From contig JAETXT010000009.1 in NCBI GenBank assembly GCA_019188255.1, positions 2,666,001 to 2,730,000 of the forward strand: DNA of 64,000 nt. The letters run 5' to 3'. The position numbers and the translations under genes are program-made. Shown in pieces: positions 32,731 through 45,400 of the stretch. Below the pieces are notes generated by a model that had not been told where the DNA came from, ran no database searches, and worked only from the letters and a program-made list of their open reading frames with translations. The first letter of the stretch is position 1; each line of letters begins with the position of its first letter. This DNA comes from Verticillium longisporum (Eukaryota; Ascomycota; Sordariomycetes; Glomerellales; Plectosphaerellaceae).

Positions 32731-33941
32731 GTTGGGCGCTTCTGAGAGGCTGAATGCGTCTGAGTGAAGGGTATGAGGTGAGAGGTGAGAGGGGTCAGGC
32801 TGCAGGGTGGTGGATTGTGTCTCGATAAGACTTCTCGTGTGGGTCAAGAGGCCAGCTGGTTGATAGGGAGCCTGATGGTTTGTGTAGATCGTAGGGATAA
32901 AAGGTCGACAAGCAGCTCGGGGTGCAAGATTCTTTTATGAGATGGATTCAAGCTGGGCCTCGGAGTGAGTACGATGAGCCACGGTCCATAGAGCCGACGC
33001 CTTTGGTGCGGACCAGGGCGTGCGGTAAATTCGGGTGATTTTTGGTTCCTTCGATTGCTCCGTCTTGTTGCCATGACCCTCCCAATAAAACGCCATTCAA
33101 CCTCAGCATGACACGAATGCGCCCTACCGGTGACATTTTGTATGTGTTGTCAACATGTCGACCCTTTTTTCCGGACGACGGGAAGCATGGGAAACCGAAA
33201 AAGCCCGCCGTCGCAGCCTGACGGAAGTGCTCTTTCTCGCTACAATTCGTGACGGCAGCCTGGTGTTCGGCATGTGTCGTGGTGGAGGCGTTTGCAGGAG
33301 TGGCGGGTTCCTCAGCCGTCGGGAGTATGATCTGTGCCTGGGTGCATGCTGTTCTACGATGGACACAGACCCATGTGCTTGGATGCCTCGAGACATTGCT
33401 GTCATGGTGCCTTCCGTATTGATTGAGGCATATGCCTTTGCATTGTACTTGCCCAAGGCCACATGCTCTTGCGTCGTACTTGCCAAAGTTGGTATTTCAT
33501 GTCATAACTTCAAGTTACCTAGGTAGGTACGATTCAAGGGAAGTGCCTCGCAGCTGTACATGCTACAGTACACCCGTCAGTGCTGGCAACCGCTGCTGGA
33601 TGCCCCGCAGTGGCCCTTTCGCGGCTGTCAGTGGGCCATCCTTATCAACAGTCCCCTCCATTGGCTGCAACCCCTTATCGCTGCCTTTCGCGGCAAAACG
33701 AATGGCCCGTCCAGAAAAAAAATCCAGACAAGCCCAGAGCAGGTACGACTACGCCAGCAATTGGATCGTCTCAAGGCTGGTTCGAAAGAAAAAAAACCGA
33801 CACGGCAGCCTCGACAGCGGCCAACTCCCAATATCCCCGCCACAACACATAGACACACACATACACACATACACACATACACCCACACATACGGCATCAC
33901 ACCACGGATGACCTCCTCTCACATCTGCACGCCCTGAGAAA
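32731..33941. other. Divergent promoter region SGNH esterase / UTP10
   Basis: About 1.2 kb between divergent genes with no conserved frame. It includes a CTAGGTAGGTA motif at 33518-33529 and a (CACACATA)n microsatellite at about 33852-33892, about 50 nt before the UTP10 ATG. Confidence 0.5.
33852..33892. repeat. (CA/CACACATA)n microsatellite in the UTP10 leader
   Basis: Imperfect repeat of acacacat units immediately upstream of the UTP10 start codon, probably transcribed in the 5' UTR. Confidence 0.85.
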
Positions 33942-36900
33942 ATGGCGACCTCCCTAGCCGCCCAGCTCGCGCAAATCGCCGCCAGCTCCAAGTCGTCTCT
34001 CAACGTCAAGGCGCAAAAGGCGTCCCACTCCAAGTCTCTCATCTTCGAGCCCCGCGTCGCCGCCACCCAGAGCTTCCAGGCTCTCTACACAATATGCCTC
34101 GAGGGCTTCGACGAGCTGTGCCAGCTCGACCCGCGCTTCCGCCCCTTTGCCCTGACCCTCTTCAGCGAGCAGAGCCAGAGCGAGGACAGGACCCAGATGA
34201 CGGCTGGCGAGAATGCAGAGCTCGACGCCAAGATTGACGCCTTCCTGCGCCTCGCCGGCAGCCGCCTGCGTCTGATGCCTGCGATCAAGGCCATCGAGTG
34301 GCTCATCAGGCGGTTCCAGTGCGTTGCTTGACCCTCTTGCCCCCCATATCTCACAAAGCTTCCCGCTAACAACCAACGAGGATCCACGAGGACAACACGA
34401 AAGCCCTGCTGACGACCTTCCTCCCCTACCACTCCATACCCGCCTTTGTCACCCTGCTGTCCATTCTCCCCGCCAAGATACCCGCCGAATACCGCTTCCT
34501 GCACCCCTACATTCGCTCCCTGACGAGCCCGCCCCGCTCCGTCCTCGTCCACGAGGCCATCCAAAAGTCCGACTTCCTCTCAACCCTCTCCGAATACACC
34601 CTCGAGGCCTGCCGCCACCAGCAGCAGTACCCCACCCTCGTCTCCTTCTGGGGCGGCCTCATGACCGAGGCCGTCAACGGCCTGCTCGAGAACGCCCGCT
34701 CCGGCCGCCACGCCGTCCAGAAGGACAACGACCAGGCCCTGCTCCAGCGCCTCGGCCCCGTCTTTGGCGAGGCCCTGCTCATGAAGAAGGTGCCCAGCAT
34801 GCAGATCGCCACCTACATGGCCATCTCCGTCTTTGCCGCCAAGGGCCACTTCGACGACGGCGTTCTGTCCGCCTTTATGGAGCAGATTGTCCACGGCTGG
34901 AGCCACGAGACGGCCCGCCCCGGCCTCGTCTGCCTCTCCATCCTCGCCCAGCACCGCTCCGCCAAGCAAATGTCCGGCAAGGTCACAAAGGCCCTCATGA
35001 AGGTCCCCGACCTTGGTGCCGTCCTCGTCGACATTGGCCGCCAGCAGAGGGCCGACAAGCTGACCAACGGCCTCTGCATCGCTCTCGTCGAGCGCCTCTG
35101 CAAAAAGGGCGACGACCGCGGCCTGCCCGTCATCCGCGCCGTCCTCACCGGCCAGGTCCTGCAGGAGAAGCAGATTGCCGTCGTCTTCAAGTCCCTCGTC
35201 CTCGCGGCCCACCGCCTCAACGACGAGATCGACCCCGACGGCCAGGTCCGCAAGGAGCTCGGCTCGACCCTGATCGACCCCTCCCGCCACTCGAGCGACC
35301 CGAGCGACATCATCCAGAGCGTCTTCCAGGAGGGCGACCTCGATGTGGAGGCGCGCGATGAAGCTCGACGTCTCCATACGGCAGCAAAAGGTGCTGCAGG
35401 CACCAGAGGATGTCGACATGACGGGCACCAGGCCCGCCAGGGCCCCGAAGCTCGACCTCCACGCCGCCCTCGAGCGCCACGCCGCCGCGCAGGAGGCCGC
35501 CCCTCCTCTGCCCTCGTGCCTCTCCGCCAGCCCCGGTGACGTGTACGACGAGTTCGGCCAGCTGTTCCTCCAGATCGTGGCGCAGAGCTCCGAGGAGCCC
35601 GCCTTCCTGACCACCTTTACCCAACTCCCGACCCTCCACCGCCAAGAGGCGGCCACAGATTGCACCTACGCCGCCTTTTTCATCCGCATCTGGTGCGGCC
35701 CCTACCCCACGCTGGCTCGTGCCGCGGCTCTGGACGCCGTCAAGCAGGGCTTCCAAGCCGGCAACGCCGCCAACACGGACTTCCAGGCCATCATTCCCTT
35801 TTGCCTCGTGGCCCTACTCGACTCGTCGAGAAAGGTGCGCCGCGCCGCTGCTGATCTCCTCATCCAGGTCGAGGCCATGTCCCCCACCGCCCCCGCCAAG
35901 GGCAAGAAGCCGCGGGCCTGGGGAGGCAACGGCCTCTACCCGGACGGCGTCAAGGTCCAGGCCATGGAGCCCGAAGTCGTCTCGAAGCTGCTCAACGACG
36001 TCCTGCTGCCGAGCCTCGAGGAGTGCATCATGCACGAGGACTTTATCAGCACCCTCCTCCACGCCAGCCTCGACAGCAGCGCCAAGAAGGCGGACGACAA
36101 GAAGGCGCTGTCGCAGTCGACGAGGCAGTCCATCTTCGCGTCCCTCGCGAGCCACGTCGTCGCGTCGCCCCTGCTCAGGGTCAAGTCCAGCCTCCTCGCG
36201 CTGCTCAACCAGATCAAGGGCGTGTCGTCCGTGTCGAGGACCAAGGTCCTGCTGCCGGCGTTCCGCTGGTGGGCCGCCCTCACCGCCGACGAGGCGACGG
36301 TGCTGTGCCAGAACGAGCAGGTCGACCCCTCTGCGCTCCACCGGCGGTTTGCCGAGACGGTCGTGGCCAACGACCAGGGCGGCCTCGAATTCCTGTTGTC
36401 CATCATCCAGGACCCGGCCTCTGAGCGCCGCCCGGAGCTGGTGCGGTCGAGCTTTGCCCGCCTGCGCGCCATGTGGGCCGCCATGAAGTCGGACACCAAG
36501 TCGGACGTCTCGCGCACCATGCTCGACATTTACCAGAACCGCCGCAACACGGGCGACGAGCAGCAGCAGCGCGAGCAGCAGCAGCAGCAGCAGCAGCAGC
36601 AGAGTGTGGTCGCCGACGAGGCGGCCGATCTCCTCAAGAACGTCGACCTGACGACGGACATTCTCGCGCACGCGCTGTCTGCCATCCAGGCGCAGACGCG
36701 CGCCGTCACCGAGGCGCCGCCGAACAAGCGCCGCAGGACCAGCACCGAGGCGAACCGCGGCTCGCAGGTCTACACGCCGGCCGAGCTCAACAAGACGCTG
36801 CGCGACGTCACCTTTGTGCTGCAGCTCGTCGAGGGCTCCGACCCCAAGGCGCACCCCGAGCTGCTGCACAGCCTCTTCGACACGCTCTCGGAGCTGCAGC

Positions 36901-39520
36901 GCTTTGGCGTCGTCGTCGGCTCCGAGCTGGGCTACCTGCAGAACCTCGTGCTCACGAGCCTCATCGCCATGGTGCCTGCCTACATGATGGACAAGAAGCC
37001 CAAGATTGACAGCGCGGGCGGCCACGGCGACCTCTTGGCCAACTGCCTGCAAAAGTCCACGAGTCCCATTGTGCAGAACTCGGCCCTGCTCCTCATTGCC
37101 AGCCTGGCGTCGGCGGCGCCCGACGTTGTGCTGCACAGCATCATGCCCATCTTCACCTTTATGGGCGCCTCGGTCCTGCGCCAGAACGACGACTACTCGG
37201 CCCATGTCGTCAACCAGACGATCAAGGAGGTCGTGCCCCCGCTCATGGAGTCGCTGAAGAAGGGCAAGAGGAACCCCATCGCCGGCGCGACGGAGCTCCT
37301 CGTCAGCTTTGTCACGGCCTACGAGCACATTCCCTCGCACCGCAAGCAGGATCTCTTCGTCTCGCTCGTCGACACGCTCGGCCCCGAGGAGTTCCTGTTC
37401 GCGCTCCTCGCCATGCTCGTCGACAAGTACGGCTCCGGCCCGAGCATCGCGTCCTTCGCCGCCGACCTGCTGGCCGTCTACAACGCCGAGGTGCAGCTGC
37501 ACACGCTCGCCAAGCTCCTCGATCTCATCAGCGACATCTTCAAGCCGCGACCGGCGCTGTCGGCTACGCTCCTGGGCGTCGGGGACGAGCTGGCCGAGCG
37601 AGACGTCAACACGGTGGCTCTCCAGCAGCTCTCCGTGTTCCCCTCGCTGCTGTCGGGCCGCAAGCTGCGCAAGGAGATTGGTATTCTGACGGAGCGTGAC
37701 GACATGGAGACGTCCAAGATGCGGGAACTGTACGCGACGCTGCTCAAGGACACGCTGGCGCTGGCCGAGACGGTCAAGCCCACGCGGGCACTGCACGAGT
37801 GCTGCGGCTCGGCGCTGGCGAACCTGCTCAACCTCTTGTCGATCGGCGAGTTCATCAAGGCTGTGGAGAACCTCATGGACAAGACGGAGATTGACCTGCG
37901 GCGCAAGGTGCTGCGGGCGCTCGAGGTGCGCGTCGAGCAGGAGGGCACGGCGGACGCGACATCACGGGCGGCGCTGCTGGGCTTCCTGCCGCAGCTGACG
38001 GCGGCCATTCGCGACACGGACGATCTCAAGTACAAGCACACGGCGGTGGCGTGCGTGGACAAGATTGCAGAGAAGTACGGCAAGAAGGACCTCGAGGCGG
38101 TGGCGGCGGCGGCGGCGACGATTGCCGGGCCCTCGTGCCTCGGCCAGCCGGACACGCAACTGCGCGTCATGGCGCTGCTCTGCCTAGCGTCCCTAGTGGA
38201 CGTGCTCCAGGACGGCATCCTGCCGGTGCTCGCACTGGCGGTTCCGCAGGCAATTCTGTACATTCGCCAGAGCCTCGAGGCGGAGGATGGCGACGAGCAG
38301 AGCAGCGACTTGCACAACGCGGGCTATTCGTTCATCACGGCGCTGGCACAGCATCTGCCGTACATGGTGACGGGGGCCTATCTCGATCAAGTGCTCCTGG
38401 CATCCAACGCGTCGGCGGAAGCGGACCTCGACGACGATGCCAGCGACAGCCGGCTCAACTGCGTCCGCTTCCTGGCGCGCAAGGTGGAGCCCAAGGTTTT
38501 CTTCGCGGGTCTCGAGCGCAACTGGGAGGCGGCGCTCGCGGCTGGAAACGAGGTACGTCACTTTCTCGGTGCAGCACATGTCACATTACGGGAAGCTAAC
38601 AGAGGCCAGGCCATCAGCGAATACGTCGACGTGCTGGGCGTGGCTGTCGAGAGCCACCCCAAGTCGGTGATCGCCAAGAACGTCACGGTGCTCTCGACGA
38701 TTCTCCTCAAGACGCTCGACCTCCGACGACAGCAGCTGGCCAAGGAAGCGGCGACACAGAGCCAGCTCGAGGCGCTCTCGGCATTGGAGGATGCCGTCAA
38801 CGACGTGGCGATCAAGATGGTGTACAAGCTCAACGACGCGGCGTTCCGACCCATCTTCACGCAGGTGGTGGAGTGGTCGGGCCAGGTGAGCAAGTCAGAC
38901 AAGGCAGGACGCACGAGGCGGCGGCACAGCGTGTACGGGTTCCTGCAGGTCTTTTTCGAGAAGCTGCGTTCGATCGTGACGAGCTACTCGACGTACATTG
39001 TCGAGGACGCCGTGGCGATCCTGCAGGGGGCGGACTTGGCGGACGGCGAGCAGAGGCAGCTGTGGTCGCGGGTGCTCGGCACGCTGGCTCAGTCGTTTGA
39101 GCACGACCAGGACGACTTTGGCAGGCGCCGGCGCACTTTGGCGGCGTCGCGGGGGTGCTCACGGGCCAGCTCACGCGGGCCGGCGGTTCCGACAAGCTGG
39201 ATGTCGGGGCACACCTCATCCCGGCCCTCATCGAGCTCGCGAGCGCGGCGGACTCGGCGGACCACCAGAAGGAGCTCAACACGGCGGTGCTCAAGCACCT
39301 GCGGGACGAGCGGGCCGGCGTCAGGCTGGCGGCGGTCAAGTGCCAGCAGGCGCTCACGGACAAGCTGGGCGAGGAGTGGTTGTCGGCGCTGCCAGAGATG
39401 CTGCCGTACATCAGCGAGCTCCAGGACGACGACGACGAGGCTGTAGAGAGGGAGACGCACCGGTGGATTGTCAAGATTGAGGGTGTGCTGGGTGAGAGTC
39501 TCGACTCGATGCTGCAGTAA
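33942..39520 (+). CDS. UTP10: U3 snoRNP-associated HEAT-repeat protein Utp10, with two apparent frameshifts
   Basis: Large nucleolar scaffold of the t-UTP/UtpA part of the small-subunit processome, needed for pre-18S rRNA transcription and processing. Introns are 34319-34380 and 38553-38609 (57 nt, in frame). The N-terminus MATSLAAQLAQIAASSKSSL and SKSLIFEPRVAATQSF match the family, and helical HEAT-like repeats run throughout. A poly-Gln tract (~36570-36602) and a basic NKRRRTS patch interrupt the middle. The C-terminus ends with the conserved LTDKLGEEWLSALPEMLPYISELQDD. The frame breaks twice: at 35356-35358, where ATG AAG CTC GAC resumes one phase later, and at 39117-39120, where a T-run is one base short before the GGVAGVLTGQL segment. 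Allowing for these, the protein is about 1820 aa, the normal length. It is essential in yeast, so the breaks are probably sequence errors. Confidence 0.92.
36553..36602 (+). repeat. UTP10: CAG trinucleotide repeat encoding poly-Gln in UTP10
   Basis: Nine uninterrupted CAG codons preceded by CAGCAGCAGCGCGAG encode a Gln-rich tract in a linker between HEAT-repeat blocks. Confidence 0.95.
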
Positions 39521-40548
39521 GGGGAGAAGAAGAAGAGGAAATAGACGAGGAACAAGAAGTGTAAGTAGAAGAGGAAGAGGAAGAGGGAGAGGGAGAGGGA
39601 GAGAGAGCTGGAGGAGGCGCATGTACGTATGAGTACGAGCACCTATGATAGGAGGTCGAGATGTGCCATGGCCATCTGCCCATCTTGCTATTGGAATGCA
39701 TTTACTTTGGAGTTCATCGCTGCTTCGTCTGTATGCCGTGAACGACTTGTCAGCATGACTTGGCTGACTGTCTGATGGACCGTCTCCAGAAGCTCGCCGG
39801 TGAGGTTTCTCCCGTTTTCTTTTGCGCCTCCTGTGATTCATGAGTAGACTTGGATCGGTGTTGCCGCATTGATCAACAGCAGCCATCGTCCTTTCTCTCT
39901 CGTTGGCACCTGCCCGTTCCTGCCTCTTTCTTCCTCAAGACCTGCAAGGCCAGGAAGGAGTTCCCGGGTCGCGCCAGGACCTTTAGGTGATCCGTGCTTC
40001 CGGATCCGGCACCCGCAAGATGCGCTCCGACACACCGGTCGCTCCTGCCCCTGTCGTCATCGGTTGTCAATTGTCAGGAGCGACCTCTGCCACAGCAATT
40101 ATGTGATGGTGATCAGAACATGACTCTCCTCACCCCTCAGAATACCATCCTAAACATCATCGAGATACCATTCACATCCATCACCACGAGGCCAAAAATG
40201 CATGCGAGACGACAAGGGGAAAATCCTTCCTTGCTGACGCACAGCCTGCCATCCCGACCCATTATCGTGGCATCCGACAAGCACCGCTTCGGTGCCTTGG
40301 CCGGACCCCGTGTCCCCCGGGGGCATTACTCATCGCACCCACCAAGCTCTCCCTAGGCCCCGAGAGGTATGGCTGTGATCGGTTTGGCCCGCCCATGACA
40401 TCAAGTGCCAGGGCACCTGGAAAAGAAAAGCATGAGGTCCGGTTCATACGGCCTCGGGTTTGCACTATGAAAGAGCTTCCTCGTCCTACCTTTCATTGTA
40501 GCCCCTTCTACAAACTCACCAGTGCAACATACAGCCGGAATAGTCACC
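39521..40548. other. Intergenic region UTP10 to NADH dehydrogenase
   Basis: About 1 kb. A purine-only tract (gaagag/ggagag repeats, about 39560-39612) lies just after the UTP10 stop. The remainder should hold the promoter of the next gene; nothing else is recognised. Confidence 0.5.
39560..39612 (+). repeat. Polypurine GGAGAG/GAAGAG tract
   Basis: About 50 nt of almost pure purine (aagaggaagaggaag then gggagagggagag) in the UTP10 3' flank; could form triplex or act as terminator-proximal sequence. Role unknown. Confidence 0.8.
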
Positions 40549-42179
40549 ATGGCCTCGTCTCAGGCAGCCCGGAGCTACTGGAAGAGCGTCGGTCATTCTC
40601 ACCTGCGGCGTGATGCTCTGGCCCTGGCCTCGACGACAAACTCAACAACGACAGCTGTTTCATCATCGCCCAAGACGAGTCCTTCCACGCTGCGGCATGC
40701 CACGACAGACTCTACACGACCGAGGGAAAGGGTTGTCATATTGGGTTCTGGCTGGGCAGGCTATGCACTCGCTCGTGCTCTCGATCCTGCCAAGTACGAG
40801 CGCATCATCGTCTCGCCTCGCTCTCATTTCGTATTCACACCTCTCCTGGCCTCGACGTCTGTCGGCACCCTCGAGTTTCGCTCCATCCTCGAGCCCGTTC
40901 GCCGTCTCAAGCCCGATGCCTTCCACCAGGGATGGGCCGACGACATTGACTTTGCCCACAAGACACTCAAGGTCGAGACCAATGCCGATGCCGATGAGCT
41001 CTCCTCTCGCACCCTGCCGCCGCCGCCCTCTACATCGTCTCCTTCTGGCACGTCCCCTTCCGAGGTCACAATAGCCGCCTCCACGCCCACCATGAAAGCC
41101 TCTGTCACGAAGCGCAAAGGGGAGGTCATCAGCATTCCCTACGACAAACTCGTCGTCGCCGTGGGCTCCTACTCCCAGACCTTTGGCATCCCCGGCGTGC
41201 GCGAGCACGCCAACTTCCTGCGCGATGTCGGCGATGCTCGCTCCATCCGTCTGCGCGTCCTCCAGTGCTTTGAGCGCGCCGCCCTGCCCACCGCCACGCC
41301 CGAGCAGCGCCGTGCGCTTCTCCACTTTGCCGTCGTCGGCGGAGGTCCCACGGGCATTGAATTCGCCGCCGAGCTGCACGACCTCATCTACGAGGACCTC
41401 GCCCGCCTCTACCCCCAGTTGATGCCCTCGGTGGCCATCACCGTCTATGACATTGCTCCCAAGGTGTTGCCCATGTTCGACAAGCAGCTCGCCTCGTATG
41501 CCATTGACTTGTTCAAGCGCCAGGGCATCCATGTCAAGACGGAACACCACCTCACGCAGATTCGCCAGGATGACCAGTCCCCACACGGCGCCCTCAAACT
41601 CTCGATCCAGGAAGAGCCCGGCGCAGAGGTCGGCGCTGGCCTCGTTGTCTGGAGCACCGGCCTCATGCCCAATCCGCTCGTACAGAAGATGGTCGCGCGT
41701 GAGCTGCGCCTTCCGGGATCAGGCGACAGCAGCCCGCCCGAGACGTTTCATCTCCAGACGGGGCGCTCCGGTGGCCTCCTCACGGATGATCACCTGCGCC
41801 TGCGTCTCGATCAAGGCGACCGCACCCTGCCCGAAGTCTTTGCCATGGGCGACTGCGCCGTGATGGACCGCGAGGCACTGCCCGCCACGGCCCAGGTCGC
41901 CTCCCAGCAGGCCGTGTACCTGGCCCGCACCCTCAACCGCCACGGCGACGACGTCTCGCGCGCGAAGCCTTTTGCGTGGCGCAACCTCGGCACCATGGCC
42001 TATCTCGGCAGCTGGCGTGCCATCCACCAGAGCTCGGCCGACGGGCTCCGGGGAGGTTGGCTTGGGTGCTCTGGAGGGGGGCGTACCTGACGATGAGCAT
42101 GAGCGTGAGGAACAAGATTATGGTGCCGGTGCACTGGTTCATGACGTGGGTGTTTGGGCGGGACATTTCGCGCTTCTAG
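40549..42179 (+). CDS. Alternative (type II, rotenone-insensitive) NADH:ubiquinone oxidoreductase, frameshift near the C-terminus
   Basis: Single-polypeptide mitochondrial NADH dehydrogenase that passes electrons from NADH to ubiquinone without proton pumping, as in yeast Ndi1/Nde1. The start ATG at 40549 is in CACCATGG context. The N-terminal ~60 residues are Ser/Thr/Arg-rich, a likely mitochondrial presequence. The FAD dinucleotide fold is VVILGSGWAGYALAR, the NAD(P)H fold FAVVGGGPTGIEFAAEL, and the second FAD contact VFAMGDCAV. A Pro/Ser/Thr-rich insert of about 40 residues (near 41010-41110) precedes SIPYDKLVVAVG. In the current frame translation stops at 42088 after LRGGWLGC. The conserved membrane-anchoring C-terminus (LAWVLWRGAYLTMS, WFMTWVFGRDISRF) continues one frame away to a TAG at 42177-42179, implying one G lost from the run at 42050-42053. 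The corrected length is 543 aa. Internal or external orientation is not resolved. Confidence 0.9.
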
Positions 42180-42442
42180 GCCGAGTGCCTTGTCAGTCGC
42201 GAAAGCTGCGAAAGCTGCGAAGAACAGAGAAACAAATGGAGTACAGAGTGCAGGTAGAGCGGCAAAGCGATTTTGTATCAAGCACAGCACGAAAGGGGTG
42301 GCCCAGGCGTTGGTTGATTTGAACGGACATGGTAACAAGACTTGTAAGATGTATATTTTCTAGAAGAACAAAACTCCGCCTGCTATACCGTAACGCCTCC
42401 CATGCATGTCTTCATCTATCTACATGTCCATACGTGCCCTCC

Positions 42443-45400
42443 TCACGCGTTGACCTCGGCGAACCATGTCCTCAGCAGGCCGGCCAGCGCGTTCGGCAGC
42501 TCCTCGAGGTTGTGCACAATGAGGTAGTACTGGAAGGGGAACGTGTCGAGGTAGCGCTCAATGACGACCTTGCTGTTGCCCATTTCGTCCTTGACAAACT
42601 TGGCCTCCTTGAGGTCGAGGACGCTGTCGGCGTCCTTGCGGCTCGTGTCGTCCATGACGATGAAGACGATCATGATCCTCTCCTCCATGGCCTCGCGCAG
42701 CAGGCGGCGGATGGCATCGTGGGCCGACGACGGCGTCAGGCCGTCGGACAGCCCGAGGGCCAGCTGCCAGAGGTCCTCGGCGCCGCGGGCCGGGCTGCGG
42801 GCGCGGGCGTCGCGGAAGCGGTCAATGGTGCGGCGCACGAGCATGGCGACGTCGGTGCGGTCCTGGTCAAAGGCGAAGCGCTGCAGGACGCGGGCGCCGG
42901 CGTCGTGCGAGGCAAAGGGCTCGTCGAGGGCGTGGGCGGCCACGACGTCGGCGCCGAAGCCCAGCACGCCGACCTGGCCGACCTCGAGCATGGCCAGCGC
43001 GCGCGACACCATGACGAGCGACTCGAGCGCCAGCGCGCCGGCCGCCGTCTCGCCCATGCTGCGGCTGTCGTCGGCAGAGCAGGATCTGGTACGCCCGCTT
43101 CGTCGGCACGGCGCGCCGCATCCAGATCTTGTCGCGCTTGTAGCTCGACGCGATGTACGGGATGATCTTCTTGATGTTGAGCCGCTTGCCCGTGCGGAAC
43201 GACCCCGAGAGCTTGGTCGACTGCGACGGGTTGAGGATGAGCCGCAGCTGCGACGTCAGCGACTGCGACAGCGCGTTCGTCTTGGTCTGGAACCCCGTCC
43301 ACAGCTGCATCGCCTCGTCAAAGTCGCGCAGCGGTCGCTCTGGATCGCCCGTGAGGTGTGTCTCGGAGAGCTGCGCCGAAGCCTCATCCATGTTGTTGTC
43401 TGCTTCGTCCTCGTCCTCGTCCTCGTCCTCGTCCGCGTCCTCCATCTTGACGGCGTCCGCGTCTTCGGGCGTCGCCTCGCGGTCGAAGGCGCCCTGGCGT
43501 GTCTTGACGCCGGACCGCCCGTCGTCTCGTTCGGGGCCGTCCTTCTTGTCCTCGGGCTCGTCCGTGTCCATCTCGTCGCCGGCCGCCTCGTCTTGCTGCT
43601 CGGGCTCTTGCTCGCTCTCAGCCACCACCCGGCTCGACGGGTCTTCTTTTTCCTCGTCAATCGCCATGGCGTCGTCGATGGGCTGTACCTGATCGTCCGA
43701 CGCCGCACCGAGCGCCTGGGCGTCCGGCGCCGTCTCGTCGTCCTGCATGTGCTGGAACTCCTTGGCTGCCATGTCGTCGGCGTCTTGCTGGGGCTGCTTG
43801 GCCTCGCCCTCTTCTTCCTTCTGCTCCGCCTCCTTGATCTCCGTCTGCTGTCGGTGCCATCGCTCGAGCGCGTCGCCGAGCTTCTTGAACGGATCCTGGC
43901 GAGGCTCCTCGCGCGCTGCCTCGTCCTCCTGCTGTTCGGTGGGCTGCGCCTGGTCGTCTGAGCGCGAGACGGCACCCTTCTTGCCGGCGTCGGCCTCTTG
44001 CTTGGCGGCGCCCTCGCCGGCATCGCCCTCGTCGCGCTGTGCCGCGCTGTCGTCGGGCTCGTTTTCGACGTCCATGCTGTCGGCGTTTTGATCCTGGCCG
44101 CCGCTCTTGACGTCGCTCGGCGCCGCGTTCTCCGTATCGGCGTTGGCCGTGTCCTGGTCGGCATCCTGCCGCTTGTCTTCCGGCTCGCCGGGCTGCTCAG
44201 GCTCGGCGTCGGGATCCTCGCCGTCCTGCTCCTCTTCGGCCTTGGGTTCGTCGTCAATCTCGTTGCCGCCCATGTCCATTTCTTCCTCGGGAGCCTCGTC
44301 TGCCTGTTCGGGGTCTTGGCCACGCTCGGGCTGCTGGTCGTCTTCAATGTCCGATTCGTGCTTCTCCGGCAGGTCAGGCAGATCGACCTTTGGCGCGCCC
44401 GAGTCAGACATGCCGACGAGGTCGTCGTCGGCCGATCCAGACTCCTCGTCCTTGAAGTCGAGCTCCATGTCATCAGGGAGCGCCAGGGCGTCCTCCTGCT
44501 GCACGTTTTGATCCTGCTTGATGTCCTCCTGGAACTGCACGTCCTCCTGCTCGGCGGCAGGGTCTTCGTCCTCGCCCTCGTCGCCCTGCTCGTCGCCGGG
44601 CTCCTCCATCTCGCCGCTCTCGTCGTTGGGCTGCGCATCCGCCGCCGCCGTCTGCTCGTCCTTCTGCTGGCCCTTGGCCTTCTCGCCCTGCTGCTCCTTC
44701 TCCGCCTCGTCTTCGTTTTCGCCGTCCCACATCTTCTCGTCCACCGCCGTCGGGTCGAGATCATCGACCTCGCCCGCTTCCTCCTCCATGTCATTGTCGT
44801 CGCCATCCTCGTCTCCGTCATCCTTGTCATCGCCATTCTCGTCGTCGTCGGCACCGTCGACGCTCCCCATGTCACCCTCCATGTCCTCGTCCGCCATGTC
44901 GACGGCATCCTTCTCGTCCTCCATCTCGCTGTTGCGCTCCTTGTTCGGCTCCTGCGCGAGCTCAGACAGGTCCTCGTCGGGCTGGATGTCTTTGCTGATA
45001 TCCTCGGCGCCCTCGCCGTCGCCGAGACCGGTGCCCGACTCGAGCTTGCCCGCGTCGCCCTGCGTCTCGTCCGACTTGTCCTGCGGCGTGCAGAAGCCCT
45101 TGGCCGTGAGCTGCGAGAACGTGAGGCCGAGAAAGTGCGTCATGCGGCCCGTGGCCTCGTGCAGGTCGCGCAGCTGCGCCACGCTCTGCTGGCACGTCGC
45201 GGCGTACTGGTCGAGGATCGGGAGCACGGCGCCGAGCATCGACGTCGCCGCCGACCGCAGCGCCGGCGCGTCGAGGTCGAGACGCTCGAGCGCGGACAGG
45301 CAGCGCCGGATGGCGTCGGTGACGCCGTTCATGTGCAGGCCCTTGAGCATGGCGGCCGAGGCGGCGCTCGCGTCGACGAGCCAGGCGGCGCCGTCGCTGG

